From: Ureibacillus xyleni
GTDB taxonomy: Bacteria; Bacillota; Bacilli; Bacillales_A; Planococcaceae
Assembly (NCBI RefSeq): GCF_900217795.1
Contig: NZ_OBMQ01000016.1
Span: 1-64,000 of the forward strand
Direction: 5' to 3'
Length of the DNA: 64,000 nt
Positions 1-8,932 of the stretch are shown here, one piece after another. The notes beneath the pieces are model-generated. The model made no database searches. It worked only from the letters and a program-made list of their open reading frames with translations, and was not told where the DNA came from. The stretch's first letter is position 1. The number at the start of each line of letters is the position of its first letter. Position numbers and translations under genes: made by a program.

Positions 1-69
1 GTATCTAAAAAAAGTATGTCAAGGTTCTTATTGAAATCGAGAAGAACCAAATAGCATCAACTATTGAAC

Positions 70-1044
70 CTAATTATTTATGTGCGAAGTTTGAGTAAAC
101 AAATTAACAATAATAAACGGAGGCAACATGTAATTCCAAATTTTTTTCCGATTCCCTGTAAAATTGAGTATTTCCGCCGCAATAAATAATAGAAATGAAA
201 CACGGATAAACGTTCCAGTTAACCATTGATAAATGGATAAAAAGTCCATTTGTTCGATAAAGCGCCCAATTGAAACAAGGGCCCACTCTTCAAAGGCAGG
301 GTATCGTTGTTTTGCGGCTTCCTCAGGTCCAAATTCTACGATTGCCCCAAGTAGAGGCCCTAACGTTAAACCGGTCAAAATAAAAAGCATGATGACCAAA
401 TGGTACCATTTCATCTTGGATTTAAAATGATGTTGAATGAACAACAGTAAGAATAACTCAATGAACCCAGAAGCAGGATAAACTACACCCCTTAAAACCG
501 GTTCAAAACCATGTTCAAAAAAAGGTCGTATTAACTCGTAATCTTTAACTTGTATATTAACTATGGCCACATAAAATCCAAAAACAACAACAAATAGCAA
601 TACAAATGTATTCACAATCACAAATGTTTGCATATTCATAGAAGCTAATAATACGCACAAAATAATATAAACCATTAATAAAATAATTTTTGGCGTATAA
701 GGAAGAAACGTCGAAGAAATCCATAGAATCGTCTCTCGCAATGTAAAAGCAGCCATAAGAAATATGAACAATACAATGCAGTATAAAATGATGGAAGATC
801 CAACCTTACCAACTTTTAAACGCAACCATTTTTTTATAGGCTGATTGTTTGATTTATTTTGAATAAAAATGATTAAAAATAACCAAGGAACCATCAATAG
901 TGTAGCTAACAATACCGATGCCCACCCATCTCGTTTCACATGCTCTAAAACAGGTGGAAGAATGGTCACATGATTTTTTAACCCAATAAAAGTCATCACT
1001 AAAAAAATAACGTGTAACAAGCCAATTTTCCCGATTTTTACCAT
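70..1044 (-). CDS. orphan GerAB-like spore germination permease, apparently short at the C-terminus
   Basis: Integral membrane protein of the spore germination (GerAB/APC-type) permease family, which forms the inner-membrane germinant-sensing subunit of Ger receptors. About nine hydrophobic helices are visible, with the family-like pattern FLPYTPKIILL near the third and fourth helices. The ATG at 1044 is preferred over 1110 because AGAGGT lies 8 nt upstream, and translation then begins MVKIGKIGLLHVIF. The protein ends soon after LPPFIIVNLFTQ, without an obvious final helix, and a second in-frame TAG follows, so the C-terminus may be truncated. No GerAA or GerAC partner is adjacent in the window. 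It may work with another receptor's subunits or be decaying. The family call is firm; function is inferred. Confidence 0.8.
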   Translation of the reverse strand: MVKIGKIGLLHVIFLVMTFIGLKNHVTILPPVLEHVKRDGWASVLLATLLMVPWLFLIIFIQNKSNNQPIKKWLRLKVGKVGSSIILYCIVLFIFLMAAFTLRETILWISSTFLPYTPKIILLMVYIILCVLLASMNMQTFVIVNTFVLLFVVVFGFYVAIVNIQVKDYELIRPFFEHGFEPVLRGVVYPASGFIELFLLLFIQHHFKSKMKWYHLVIMLFILTGLTLGPLLGAIVEFGPEEAAKQRYPAFEEWALVSIGRFIEQMDFLSIYQWLTGTFIRVSFLLFIAAEILNFTGNRKKIWNYMLPPFIIVNLFTQTSHINN

Positions 1045-1258
1045 TCTTAGACCTCTAACATTAATTGTTAATTCAAAGCATTGACATTTGGACTTAAATC
1101 TATAATACATTTATCCTTCTTTAAAAAATAATTAACTGATTACCCAATAAACGGCAAATACTGGATGTTCAATTGCGAGGGTGAATATAAAAATAAGAGG
1201 GGGAACTGGAAAGAACTGCATTTGAAGATGAAAGTGGAAGAGGGGGAAGGGAAAAGTG

Positions 1259-1539
1259 GTATTCATAACCTGATGAATGCAAAATCGGTGGGAGGATTGG
1301 TAAAAATAGTATTCATAATAGCTATGAAGACGAAAATGGGAGAGGGAACTAGCAAAAATGGTATTCATACCCCCGATGAAGACAAAAATCGGTGGGAGGA
1401 TTGGTAAAAATAGTATTCATAATAGCTATGAAGACGAAAATGGGAGAGGGAACTTACAAAATCGGTCTTCATCCCCACGATGAATACAATAATCAGAGTA
1501 GTAACCAGAAAAAATCGTATTCATCGCACCGTTGATAAC
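1259..1539. repeat. intergenic array of six palindromic units, about 52-bp period
   Basis: Six imperfect palindromes of the form GT(A/C)TTCAT-N6-8-ATGAA(G/T)-AC begin at 1259, 1309, 1361, 1413, 1465 and 1517, i.e. at spacings of 50, 52, 52, 52 and 52. The DNA between them is related from unit to unit (purine-rich, GGGAGAGGG or GGTGGGAGG). The array fills most of the gap between the two flanking minus-strand genes. A plus-strand open frame across it has no ribosome site and repetitive content, so it is not called as a gene. Related arrays lie near 8.4, 34.7 and 62.7 kb. Confidence 0.85.
1281..1454. repeat. perfect 70-bp direct repeat within the array
   Basis: Bases 1281-1350 and 1385-1454 are identical, 104 bp apart, which is two 52-bp units. 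This points to a recent duplication of a two-unit segment of the array. Confidence 0.9.
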
Positions 1540-1641
1540 TAAAATCTAAAATCACCTTGCAAAATAGGTCTTGTAGAAAGAAAAAAAGAGCCATTTCACC
1601 CTTCCCCCGAAAGATAAAACAAAATGACTCCAAAACAACCT

Positions 1642-3435
1642 TTAAATTTTAAATTCACTAACCACACTACGTAAGTCATCCGCCTGTTTCGCAAGTTCTG
1701 TAGCAGAAGCGTTGATTTCTTGCATCGAAGCAGATCCTTGTAATGCAGCAGATGCCGATCGTTCCGTATGCAGAGCAGTATTTTCAGCGATTGTACTTAC
1801 CTCAACAAAGGATGCCGCTACTTCCTGGCTTGTCTCTAATGTCATGGCGATTTTTTCAACCATTGAAGCTATAATGCCAGTAGTGCGATTTGTCTGCGCT
1901 AAAATATTTTCCAGTACTTTATTCGTTTCATTTGTTACTTCGACACCACGGATGACCGATTTTACGCCATCGTGGTTTTGATGAATAATGGACTTTATTT
2001 CACCTTGAATCGATGTCACGATTTCGGTTACCTCTTTTGCCGCTTGTTCAGATTGTTCTGCCAGTTTTCTCACTTCATCTGCTACTACCGCAAACCCTTT
2101 GCCATGCTCACCAGCGCGGGCGGCTTCAATCGCTGCATTAAGAGCCAGTAGATTTGTTTGACCCGCAATAGAAGTGATTGTTTCAATAATCGAAGTAATT
2201 TCATCAGATTTCTTACCTAATGCTTCTACGGTTGTTGACGTATTTGAAATGGTCTCTTCAATGGAAAGCATCACTTCAGATGATTGTGTAACAGATTGAC
2301 TACCGTTAAACGCTGCATTTTTCATCTCTTGTGCGGCTTTTTGTACTTCTACTGCTTCGAGATTTAACTCTCTCATCGAATGATCAAGTCCTTGCATTTT
2401 GTCAATTACTGCTTTTGTCCGAGATTGCGTTAAATCACTGTCTGCAGCAATATCTTGTGTATTATTTGCAATCTCATCAATTGTTTTTGCATTCTCTTCC
2501 GCAAGTGCCATCAACTCTTGGGAACTGCCAGACACATTTTCAGCTAAGTTTGAAACCCGTTTTACTAAGCTGGAAATAGAGTCTATTAATATATTAGTAG
2601 AATTTGCAATTTGCGAGAACTCATCTTTCGTCTTTACATTCACTCTTCTTGTTAAATCCCCACCAGCTTGTGCAATATCCAAAATTGATTGATTAATTTT
2701 ATAGGTGTTTCGGCGAATATTTCTAAATAATATAATCCCAAATGAAATCGTTAATACACTGGCAATGATAGATAATATGAAAAATCCAATTTTAGAGTAA
2801 TAGGCAAATTGTTCTAGCTCTTTAATCTTCTCTGCATTATTATTTTCAAGTAATGCAATGAATCTATCGCTTGCTTCATTTACATAAGAACGAATATTTT
2901 CACCATCATTTTGTTCCATCAACCTTTGAGCGTTTTGAAAACCAAATTCATCTCTCGTATCGATAATTCTTGCAGAGCTATTTAGATAAATAAGAAAGTA
3001 TTGGTTAATCGCCGCTAGGATCTCTAACTCATCTTGACGATTTTCAAACAATGTTTGTAAGTCTTTTAATTTGTTACTAATGTTTTCCTTTGTTTCTTGA
3101 TAGTTTTTTAAAGAATCGGCTTTTCCATGAATGATATAAGCCTGTTCATAGTTTGATAGCTTTAACATATCACTTGCTAGAGTATTTACCTCCACCTGTT
3201 CATGTAGGTTTTTCTCTGCAAATTCATTAAGACTTTGTTGTAGTTTTGAAATACTAATGAGTGATAAAGCTTGCATCCCTATAATAATTGCAAGTAAAAT
3301 GCTGAAGATGAGTATAACTCGTCCACGAATGAGATGATAAAAACGAGATTTAACTGAATGATTTTTCTGTAAATCTTTTTTGTGTTTGGAAGATGATTTT
3401 ATTATTTTTTCTTCTGACGCGCTTTTTTTGCTCAT
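1642..3435 (-). CDS. methyl-accepting chemotaxis protein with extracytoplasmic sensor
   Basis: Transmembrane chemoreceptor that would control CheA through CheW. Numbered from the upstream ATG at 3447: a basic N-terminal tail, TM1 at about 43-63, an extracytoplasmic helical sensor of about 150 residues (four-helix-bundle type), TM2 at about 219-241, a HAMP region, then a long coiled-coil signalling domain. The hairpin tip is present as [20 protein letters not shown] followed by [15 protein letters not shown]. The start at 3435 is preferred because GGTGA sits 6 nt upstream; the ATG at 3447 directly abuts AAGAAGG. The ligand cannot be read from sequence. It is monocistronic, with repeats downstream. 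Confidence 0.93.
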   Translation of the reverse strand: MSKKSASEEKIIKSSSKHKKDLQKNHSVKSRFYHLIRGRVILIFSILLAIIIGMQALSLISISKLQQSLNEFAEKNLHEQVEVNTLASDMLKLSNYEQAYIIHGKADSLKNYQETKENISNKLKDLQTLFENRQDELEILAAINQYFLIYLNSSARIIDTRDEFGFQNAQRLMEQNDGENIRSYVNEASDRFIALLENNNAEKIKELEQFAYYSKIGFFILSIIASVLTISFGIILFRNIRRNTYKINQSILDIAQAGGDLTRRVNVKTKDEFSQIANSTNILIDSISSLVKRVSNLAENVSGSSQELMALAEENAKTIDEIANNTQDIAADSDLTQSRTKAVIDKMQGLDHSMRELNLEAVEVQKAAQEMKNAAFNGSQSVTQSSEVMLSIEETISNTSTTVEALGKKSDEITSIIETITSIAGQTNLLALNAAIEAARAGEHGKGFAVVADEVRKLAEQSEQAAKEVTEIVTSIQGEIKSIIHQNHDGVKSVIRGVEVTNETNKVLENILAQTNRTTGIIASMVEKIAMTLETSQEVAASFVEVSTIAENTALHTERSASAALQGSASMQEINASATELAKQADDLRSVVSEFKI

Positions 3436-3565
3436 AGTTGTCACCATCCTTCTTAAACTTTCAATGTATTCAAAAATTTTACAATAGATCCTGTACTTTT
3501 TCCATTGATAAGGTAGAAAATAGTCCTAAAATTCTAAAAATAAAGCTAGTAAGGAGTATCTATTA

Positions 3566-3781
3566 ATGAAAGAAAGCTTTTATTTATTTGTCCTGACCTT
3601 TCGAGGGGGCAATTGGTCAGATCCAAAAACAAGATTTGCAGAAAGTGCCTTTTTAGACCATAGTTTTCCAAAAACGAGCACTTCTTTTGATGAATTATCA
3701 AGTTATTTCGAAACGATTGTCCACGAGCATATGACAACAAGTGCCTTTGATGAACTGTGGGAACTCTATGAATTAAAGTGA
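3566..3781 (+). CDS. yozE: YozE family (UPF0346) small protein
   Basis: 71-residue protein matching the YozE family known from Bacillus: [11 protein letters not shown] at the N-terminus, the signature [19 protein letters not shown] in the middle, and FDELWELYE at the end. The fold is SAM-like helical; function is unknown. TAAGGAG lies 9 nt before the ATG. The family is common in Firmicutes, often as a single gene, as here. The overlapping minus-strand frame is a shadow. Confidence 0.88.
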   Translation: MKESFYLFVLTFRGGNWSDPKTRFAESAFLDHSFPKTSTSFDELSSYFETIVHEHMTTSAFDELWELYELK

Positions 3782-3831
3782 AAAAGAATGACACGTAATT
3801 TTGTACATTATATGTATAGGAAGGTAAATAA

Positions 3832-3860
3832 TTGCACAATTTTAGAAAAGCAAGTATATT
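3832..3860 (+). promoter_or_regulatory. predicted sigma-A promoter of deoD
   Basis: TTGCAC, 17-nt spacer, TATATT, about 55 nt before the deoD start. Read by eye. Confidence 0.5.
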
Positions 3861-3915
3861 TTAACTTGAAATAAATTTTGGCTAGAGAAATGAATTTTAG
3901 AAAGAGGGATTGCGA

Positions 3916-4620
3916 ATGAGTATTCATATTAATGCAAAACAGGGAGACATCGCAGAAATTATTTTATTACCTGGAGATCCTTTACGTGCAAAATATATTG
4001 CAGAAACTTTTTTAGAAAATGTTACTTGTTACAATGAAGTGCGTAATATGTTCGGCTATACTGGTACATATAAAGGAAAACGTATTTCTGTACAAGGAAC
4101 TGGGATGGGTGTACCTTCTATTTCAATTTATGCAACAGAGTTAATGCAAGAATATAACGTTCAAAAATTAATCCGGGTAGGAACTTGTGGCGCAATCCAA
4201 AAAGATGTGAAAGTTCGTGATGTCATTTTAGCTCAATCTGCTTCTACAGATTCTAAAATGAATGAAATTATTTTTAACGGAATTGATTTTGCTCCTACAG
4301 CGGATTTTGATTTATTATTAAAAGCTTATAACGCTGGGGTTGCAGCAGGCTTAAACTTAAAAGTAGGCAACATTTTCACAGCCGATATGTTCTATTCAGA
4401 AGAAAACCAAAATGAAAAATTAGCTCGTTACGGTGTCTTAGCGGTGGAAATGGAATCTGCTGCATTATATACACTTGCTGCTAAATTTGGTCGTCAAGCA
4501 CTTTCTGTATTAACAGTGTCTGATCACATCATCACTGGGGAAGTAACAACATCTGAAGAACGTCAAACGACTTTCAAAGACATGATTGTTGTTGCATTAG
4601 AAGCTGCAATTCAAGAGTAA
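3916..4620 (+). CDS. deoD: purine nucleoside phosphorylase DeoD
   Basis: Cytoplasmic phosphorylase that cleaves purine (deoxy)nucleosides with phosphate to base plus (deoxy)ribose-1-phosphate in nucleoside salvage. The 234-residue length fits the hexameric DeoD family. Visible signatures are [13 protein letters not shown] at the N-terminus (phosphate-binding Gly-Asp-Pro and Arg), [19 protein letters not shown], and VEMESAALY with TVSDHI, the last holding the conserved Asp for base binding. The second ATG (3916) is chosen over 3910 because AGAGGGA is then at normal distance and translation begins MSIHINA as in relatives. A hairpin terminator follows. Confidence 0.96.
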   Translation: MSIHINAKQGDIAEIILLPGDPLRAKYIAETFLENVTCYNEVRNMFGYTGTYKGKRISVQGTGMGVPSISIYATELMQEYNVQKLIRVGTCGAIQKDVKVRDVILAQSASTDSKMNEIIFNGIDFAPTADFDLLLKAYNAGVAAGLNLKVGNIFTADMFYSEENQNEKLARYGVLAVEMESAALYTLAAKFGRQALSVLTVSDHIITGEVTTSEERQTTFKDMIVVALEAAIQE

Positions 4621-4641
4621 TGAGAAGCATATTCTTTTTGC

Positions 4642-4673
4642 AAGGCTGTCTATAAATGGCAGTCTTTTCTTTT
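4642..4673 (+). terminator. terminator after deoD
   Basis: AAGGCTGT pairs with GCAGTCTT (two G-U pairs), followed by a T-rich tract. Confidence 0.75.
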
Positions 4674-4748
4674 CGGATTGAAGTGAAACTGGTAATATGT
4701 TAATGACGTCTAATTAGTTAGTAAGTGTAAATGAGAGTGGTGAAAGAG

Positions 4749-6245
4749 ATGGATGATCAAAACCAACAAAGTAATGAACAAACAGAATCGAAAGAACAGG
4801 AAGAACAAATAAAACCTGCTAAGAAATATTTACGTATTAGCCCTTTTGCGTTCATCATGTTAATGGTTTTAACGATTCTATTAACTTCTGGCGTTACAAT
4901 CTTTGCTCTAACTTTTGGAGAAAAGAAAGTAGTAGAAGTTAGTGTACCTGTAGAAAGACAAGAATTTACGAAATTTTATGATGCCTTCGATGAACTAAAA
5001 GAAAAATATTATGTGGAAATAAATGATGAAAAAGTCATTTCAGGTGCTATTAACGGAATGTTTGATGCGCTAGAAGATCCATATTCTGATTTTATGGATG
5101 AAGTAGAAGCGGAGCAGTTTAATACAGATCTTTCTTCAAGCTTCCAAGGAATTGGTGCAGAAATCCAAGAACGTAATGGCAATATCGTCGTTGTGTCACC
5201 AATTAAAAATTCCCCAGCAGAGAAAGCTGGAATTTTACCTGAAGATGTCATTTTAACGGTTGATGGTGAAAGTATCCAAGGAATGAGTGCTTCAGAAGCT
5301 GTGTTATTAATTCGTGGTGAAAAAGGGACACCTGTTACGTTAACAATTCAGCGTGGAAGTTCAGATGAATTACATGAAATTACAATCATTCGTGACGATA
5401 TTCCAATCGAAACGGTGTATGGCGAAATGGGCGACGACAAAATTGCACACATTCAAATTACATCTTTTAGTGAAAAAACGTTTGATGAATTAGTTGCGAT
5501 TTTAGATCAATACGAAAAAGACGGTATGAAGAGTATTATCTTAGACGTTCGCCAAAATCCTGGTGGGTATTTAACTTCTGCTATCGATATTGCAAATCTA
5601 TTCGTAGATGAAGGCAAACCAATCGTTCAAGTCCAAGAACGTGAAGGCGAAGCGCAAGTAATGCTTGCAGAAGGCGGGAAAAAATACAAACAACCAACTA
5701 TCGTCCTAATCGATAATGGAAGTGCATCTGCTTCCGAAATTTTAGCAGGCGCTTTAGGTGAATCGGCTGGTGCCAAAATCGTTGGACTAAAATCCTTTGG
5801 GAAAGGAACTGTCCAAACCGTTACGTCTTTACGTGATGGCTCCAATTTAAAATATACAACAGGTAAATGGTTAACGCCGAATGGAAACTGGATTAACGAA
5901 AAGGGAATTAAACCTGATGTCGAAGTTAAATATCCTGACTATGCTACATTAACGTATATCGATCCAGAAACGGAATTAAAATCTGGAAATGTTTCTGCAG
6001 CAGTGAAATCAGCAGAACGTATGCTAGATGCCCTGGGGTATGATGTTGGAAAAATTGATGATGAATTCGATAATGATACAAAAGATGCTGTCGTAGATTT
6101 CCAAGCAGACCATGAACTCAAACAAACAGGTTCCATCGCTGGAGAAACGACTTATGCATTAATGGATGCATTAAGGGAAAAAATCGACCAAGATGACCCA
6201 CATGTAGAAAAGGCAAAACAATTACTTACTGGTGAAAAAGAATAA
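4749..6245 (+). CDS. S41 C-terminal processing protease (CtpA/CtpB type)
   Basis: Membrane-anchored serine protease of the tail-specific protease family. Numbered from the upstream ATG at 4731: acidic N-terminal tail, one TM segment at about 38-60, PDZ domain at about 137-208 (QGIGAEI, SPAEKAGI), S41 catalytic domain with NGSASASEILAGAL at 329-342 (catalytic Ser) and SFGKGTVQ at 355-362 (catalytic Lys), and a C-terminal peptidoglycan-binding domain at about 430-490. In Bacillus, CtpB cuts SpoIVFA during sporulation; whether this is CtpA or CtpB cannot be decided. The start is uncertain: 4749 has GGTGAAAG just upstream, while 4731 has no clear ribosome site. Confidence 0.92.
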   Translation: MDDQNQQSNEQTESKEQEEQIKPAKKYLRISPFAFIMLMVLTILLTSGVTIFALTFGEKKVVEVSVPVERQEFTKFYDAFDELKEKYYVEINDEKVISGAINGMFDALEDPYSDFMDEVEAEQFNTDLSSSFQGIGAEIQERNGNIVVVSPIKNSPAEKAGILPEDVILTVDGESIQGMSASEAVLLIRGEKGTPVTLTIQRGSSDELHEITIIRDDIPIETVYGEMGDDKIAHIQITSFSEKTFDELVAILDQYEKDGMKSIILDVRQNPGGYLTSAIDIANLFVDEGKPIVQVQEREGEAQVMLAEGGKKYKQPTIVLIDNGSASASEILAGALGESAGAKIVGLKSFGKGTVQTVTSLRDGSNLKYTTGKWLTPNGNWINEKGIKPDVEVKYPDYATLTYIDPETELKSGNVSAAVKSAERMLDALGYDVGKIDDEFDNDTKDAVVDFQADHELKQTGSIAGETTYALMDALREKIDQDDPHVEKAKQLLTGEKE

Positions 6246-6253
6246 GTGATCAT

Positions 6254-6295
6254 AAGAGCTGCTTTTGTTCAATTGGACAACTGTCAGCTCTTTCT
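6254..6295 (+). terminator. terminator after S41 protease
   Basis: AAGAGCTG and CAGCTCTT form an 8-bp stem around a 23-nt loop, with a short T tract after it. Confidence 0.55.
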
Positions 6296-6319
6296 ACTAT
6301 ATAGAGGGAAGTGGAATGA

Positions 6320-7213
6320 ATGAAAGATGTGTATTTATTTAGTGGTTTTTTAGGTAGTGGCAAAACTTCGATGTTAACGGATGTACTAAGACAATTAAAG
6401 GAAAAAGGCATTAAACCGGCTGTGATTATGAATGAACTAGGGAAATTGCCTTTTGACTCACAAGCTATTGGAGAAGACGTACCATTAAAAGAGATGCTAG
6501 AAGGCTGTATCTGTTGCTCAGGATCGGAAAAAACGGAAGCGCAAATTCAGGGCTTGCTCGCTGGAGAAGATTTTGACGTATTAATCATCGAAACAACAGG
6601 AGCTGCTCATCCCGTTGAGGCACTAGATGCAGTGTATTCACCGTTATTTGCAGATCAGCTCAACATAAAAGGGATTGTAACCGTTGCAGATAGTAAGCTA
6701 TGGCTTGAAAGAATGACACTCACGCCACAAGTACGTACATTATTTATAGAACAAATTCGACATGCACACCTGCTCCTTGCAAATAAAATGGACTTACTCA
6801 CAGAATCCCAACAGGCAAAAGTCGTATTTGAAATGCAAGGTCTTAATCCGGATGCTTTTATTCTACAAACAACAAATGGACGCGTCCCTCTTCATTTATT
6901 AGAAGGCTTACAATCGACGACATCGGAGAAAGAAGTAAACCAAACGCAAATTGGGAAAAACCTTCATTTAAGCTCGCGATTAATCGAATTTAATACTAGT
7001 TTCACACAAGAAGAATTTGAAGAGTGGGTAAGGTCATTACCAAGTACGGTTTATCGCATGAAAGGCTATGTTCCAATTGAGGGAGTAAGAAATCCATTTG
7101 TTTTCCAATATGCCTATGGATTAGTTCAATGGCTTCCTGAATATATTAAAATGCCTGCGAAGCTTGTGATGATCGGTGAAAATGTTCAAGAAATACATGT
7201 AATCGGAATGTAA
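6320..7213 (+). CDS. CobW/P47K (G3E family) GTPase, putative metal chaperone
   Basis: G3E-family P-loop GTPase, 297 residues. The Walker A motif GFLGSGKTS lies at about 9-17, the family's metal-binding CxCC as EGCICCSG near residue 61, a Walker B-like region as VLIIETTGAAHP, and the base-specificity motif NKMD near residue 155. A short CobW C-terminal domain follows. Relatives such as YciC/ZagA and YjiA handle zinc or cobalt. There is no His-rich loop. No Zur-type gene or operator was recognised, so the metal is unknown. Monocistronic; AGAGGGAAGTGG precedes the ATG. Confidence 0.88.
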   Translation: MKDVYLFSGFLGSGKTSMLTDVLRQLKEKGIKPAVIMNELGKLPFDSQAIGEDVPLKEMLEGCICCSGSEKTEAQIQGLLAGEDFDVLIIETTGAAHPVEALDAVYSPLFADQLNIKGIVTVADSKLWLERMTLTPQVRTLFIEQIRHAHLLLANKMDLLTESQQAKVVFEMQGLNPDAFILQTTNGRVPLHLLEGLQSTTSEKEVNQTQIGKNLHLSSRLIEFNTSFTQEEFEEWVRSLPSTVYRMKGYVPIEGVRNPFVFQYAYGLVQWLPEYIKMPAKLVMIGENVQEIHVIGM

Positions 7214-7430
7214 CAAATGAAAAAGTAGTGTATTATAATGTTTCATTGAAAAATTGTCAATAGCTTTTCGGTGGTAAGTTATCTTTGTGTAGGAAAATAT
7301 TATGAAAAAAATAGAGTAATAACGTCATAGTTTTCAAGGTTTTCAAGATATAATGGTTTTATTCCCAAGTTATGGACCAATTTTTTCAAAAATCCTCCGT
7401 TATGATTAATTGCGAGAGGAGGAAGACAAA

Positions 7431-8264
7431 ATGAAAAAATGGTTTATGACATTTTGTGCTTTAGGTTTATTAGCAACTCAAGTTCCAACAGCAGATGCTG
7501 CATCAAACACAGAGGAGGTAAAAAACGACTCAATCCAATCTTACGTGAAAGTAATTAAATTAGATCAACAAGAAGTGTATAATGCACTTTCAAATAAAGA
7601 GGATTTAAAAGATTTATCTATTAAATTACTAAAATCAAATGTAAATATAGAGAAACTACTTGCTTCTTGCAACATTAAAGTAAACAAACAGCAATTAACA
7701 AAATTAGTTGAGGCGAAAAAAGAAGCGAAACAAGAAACTAGTAAAGCAGTGAAAGAAACGCCTGCAACACCAGCGAAACAAACGGCACCAACTGTTTCAA
7801 AACCAACAACAAACAATAACAACATACCACAAAACACAACACAACAAGCGGCAAAACCAACAACGAGCGCACCTGTGAATACTTCAGCTTCAGAATTTGA
7901 AAAACAAGTTGTAGAGTTAACAAATGCGGAACGTGCAAAAGCAGGTCTTGCACCACTACAAATGGATAATGCAGTAATGGCATCTGCTCATGCAAAATCA
8001 GTAGATATGGCGAAAAATAACTATTTCTCACATACAAGCCCTACTTACGGAAGCCCATTTGATCAAATGAAAGCAGCTGGTATCTCTTACCGTTCTGCTG
8101 GTGAAAACATCGCCCAAGGTCAACAAACTCCAGAACAAGTAGTACAAGCTTGGATGAATTCAGAAGGCCACCGTGCAAACATCCTAAACGGTAATTTCAC
8201 TCATATTGGTGTTGGATATGTAGCTGACGGAAACTACTGGACTCAACAATTTATTCAAAAATAA
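7431..8264 (+). CDS. secreted CAP-domain (SCP/YkwD-like) protein
   Basis: Exported protein with a signal peptide ending near PTADAA, a Lys-rich helical segment, a low-complexity Thr/Pro/Asn/Gln linker, and a C-terminal CAP domain of about 120 residues. CAP signatures are seen: LTNAERAKAGLAPL, AHAKSVDMAKNNYFSH, GENIAQGQ, and WMNSEGHRANILN. This is the bacterial YkwD/SafA-neighbour type of CAP protein, whose biochemical role is poorly known. The start at 7431 is set by GAGAGGAGGAAG about 7 nt upstream; the in-frame ATG at 7410 would spoil the signal peptide. A strong terminator follows. Confidence 0.92.
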   Translation: MKKWFMTFCALGLLATQVPTADAASNTEEVKNDSIQSYVKVIKLDQQEVYNALSNKEDLKDLSIKLLKSNVNIEKLLASCNIKVNKQQLTKLVEAKKEAKQETSKAVKETPATPAKQTAPTVSKPTTNNNNIPQNTTQQAAKPTTSAPVNTSASEFEKQVVELTNAERAKAGLAPLQMDNAVMASAHAKSVDMAKNNYFSHTSPTYGSPFDQMKAAGISYRSAGENIAQGQQTPEQVVQAWMNSEGHRANILNGNFTHIGVGYVADGNYWTQQFIQK

Positions 8265-8281
8265 TTTCATAGCGTAATAGA

Positions 8282-8317
8282 AACCGAGTTAAGACTAGTT
8301 CTTGCTCGGTTTTTTTG
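8282..8317 (+). terminator. terminator after CAP-domain gene
   Basis: AACCGAG/CTCGGTT stem followed by seven T. Confidence 0.85.
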
Positions 8318-8356
8318 TGCGTGCACACAAGGAACCAGTTTATGAAGATTAATCCT

Positions 8357-8705
8357 CGAAAATGAAATGGAATGACCTTCATCGGGCTTATGAAGGACAA
8401 AACAATCGCGAAAATGAAATGGAATGACCTTCATCCGGCTTATGAAGGACAAAACAAACGCGAAAATGAAATAGAATGGTCTTCATCCGGCTTATGAAGG
8501 ACAAAACAATCGCGAAAATGAAATGCGATGACCTTCATCCAGGTTATGAACAAAAAAATCAAGAAGGAATAATAGAACAACTGTTTTCACGCGCCAGATG
8601 AATAAATCAAGAAGGAACAACAGAAAAACTGTCTTCACGCACCTGATGAATACAAAAATGAACGTGCAATAGGAAAGACCGATCTTCATCCCTCATAAAA
8701 CATTG
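8357..8705. repeat. intergenic array of 52-bp tandem palindromic repeats
   Basis: Four head-to-tail copies of a 52-bp unit start at 8357, 8409, 8461 and 8513, each beginning CGAAAATGAAAT and containing a CCTTCAT/ATGAAGG-type inverted repeat around a 7-nt centre. Three more divergent units continue to about 8705, with TTCA...GATGAA cores at about 8583, 8631 and 8681. The palindromes begin at 8374, 8426, 8478, 8530 and so on. The array occupies the gap before the gerA operon; open frames crossing it are repeat artefacts. Nothing else is recognised between 8705 and the gerAA ribosome site. Confidence 0.9.
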
Positions 8706-8932
8706 AATTAATTACAAAACATGCTATCTCTCACCCTCCGACGACACTATAACCCTAATAGCTCTTCACACACAATTACAACCACAATCCTAAAACAAAT
8801 ACCGCTTTCCAATCCCAAATTTTTCTATTAAACCCGTTGAATCATTTTGCTCATTTAAGTATTGTCCTTGATTAAAAAACAGTAATAAATGGAAATACTT
8901 GAATGTACTAAAGAAGAGGGGGGAGCGATAGT

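Noticed and set aside
1165-1407. 80-residue plus-strand open frame
   Set aside because: It runs through the repeat array, has no convincing ribosome site and has repeat-derived composition.
1259-1539. CRISPR array (regular palindromes of about 23 bp with about 29-bp spacers)
   Set aside because: The spacers are related or identical to each other (70-bp repeat), the palindromes vary, and no cas gene is present. It is a tandem repeat family.
8492-8689. Minus-strand open frames across the second repeat array
   Set aside because: Product of the repeated units; no ribosome site and no resemblance to proteins.
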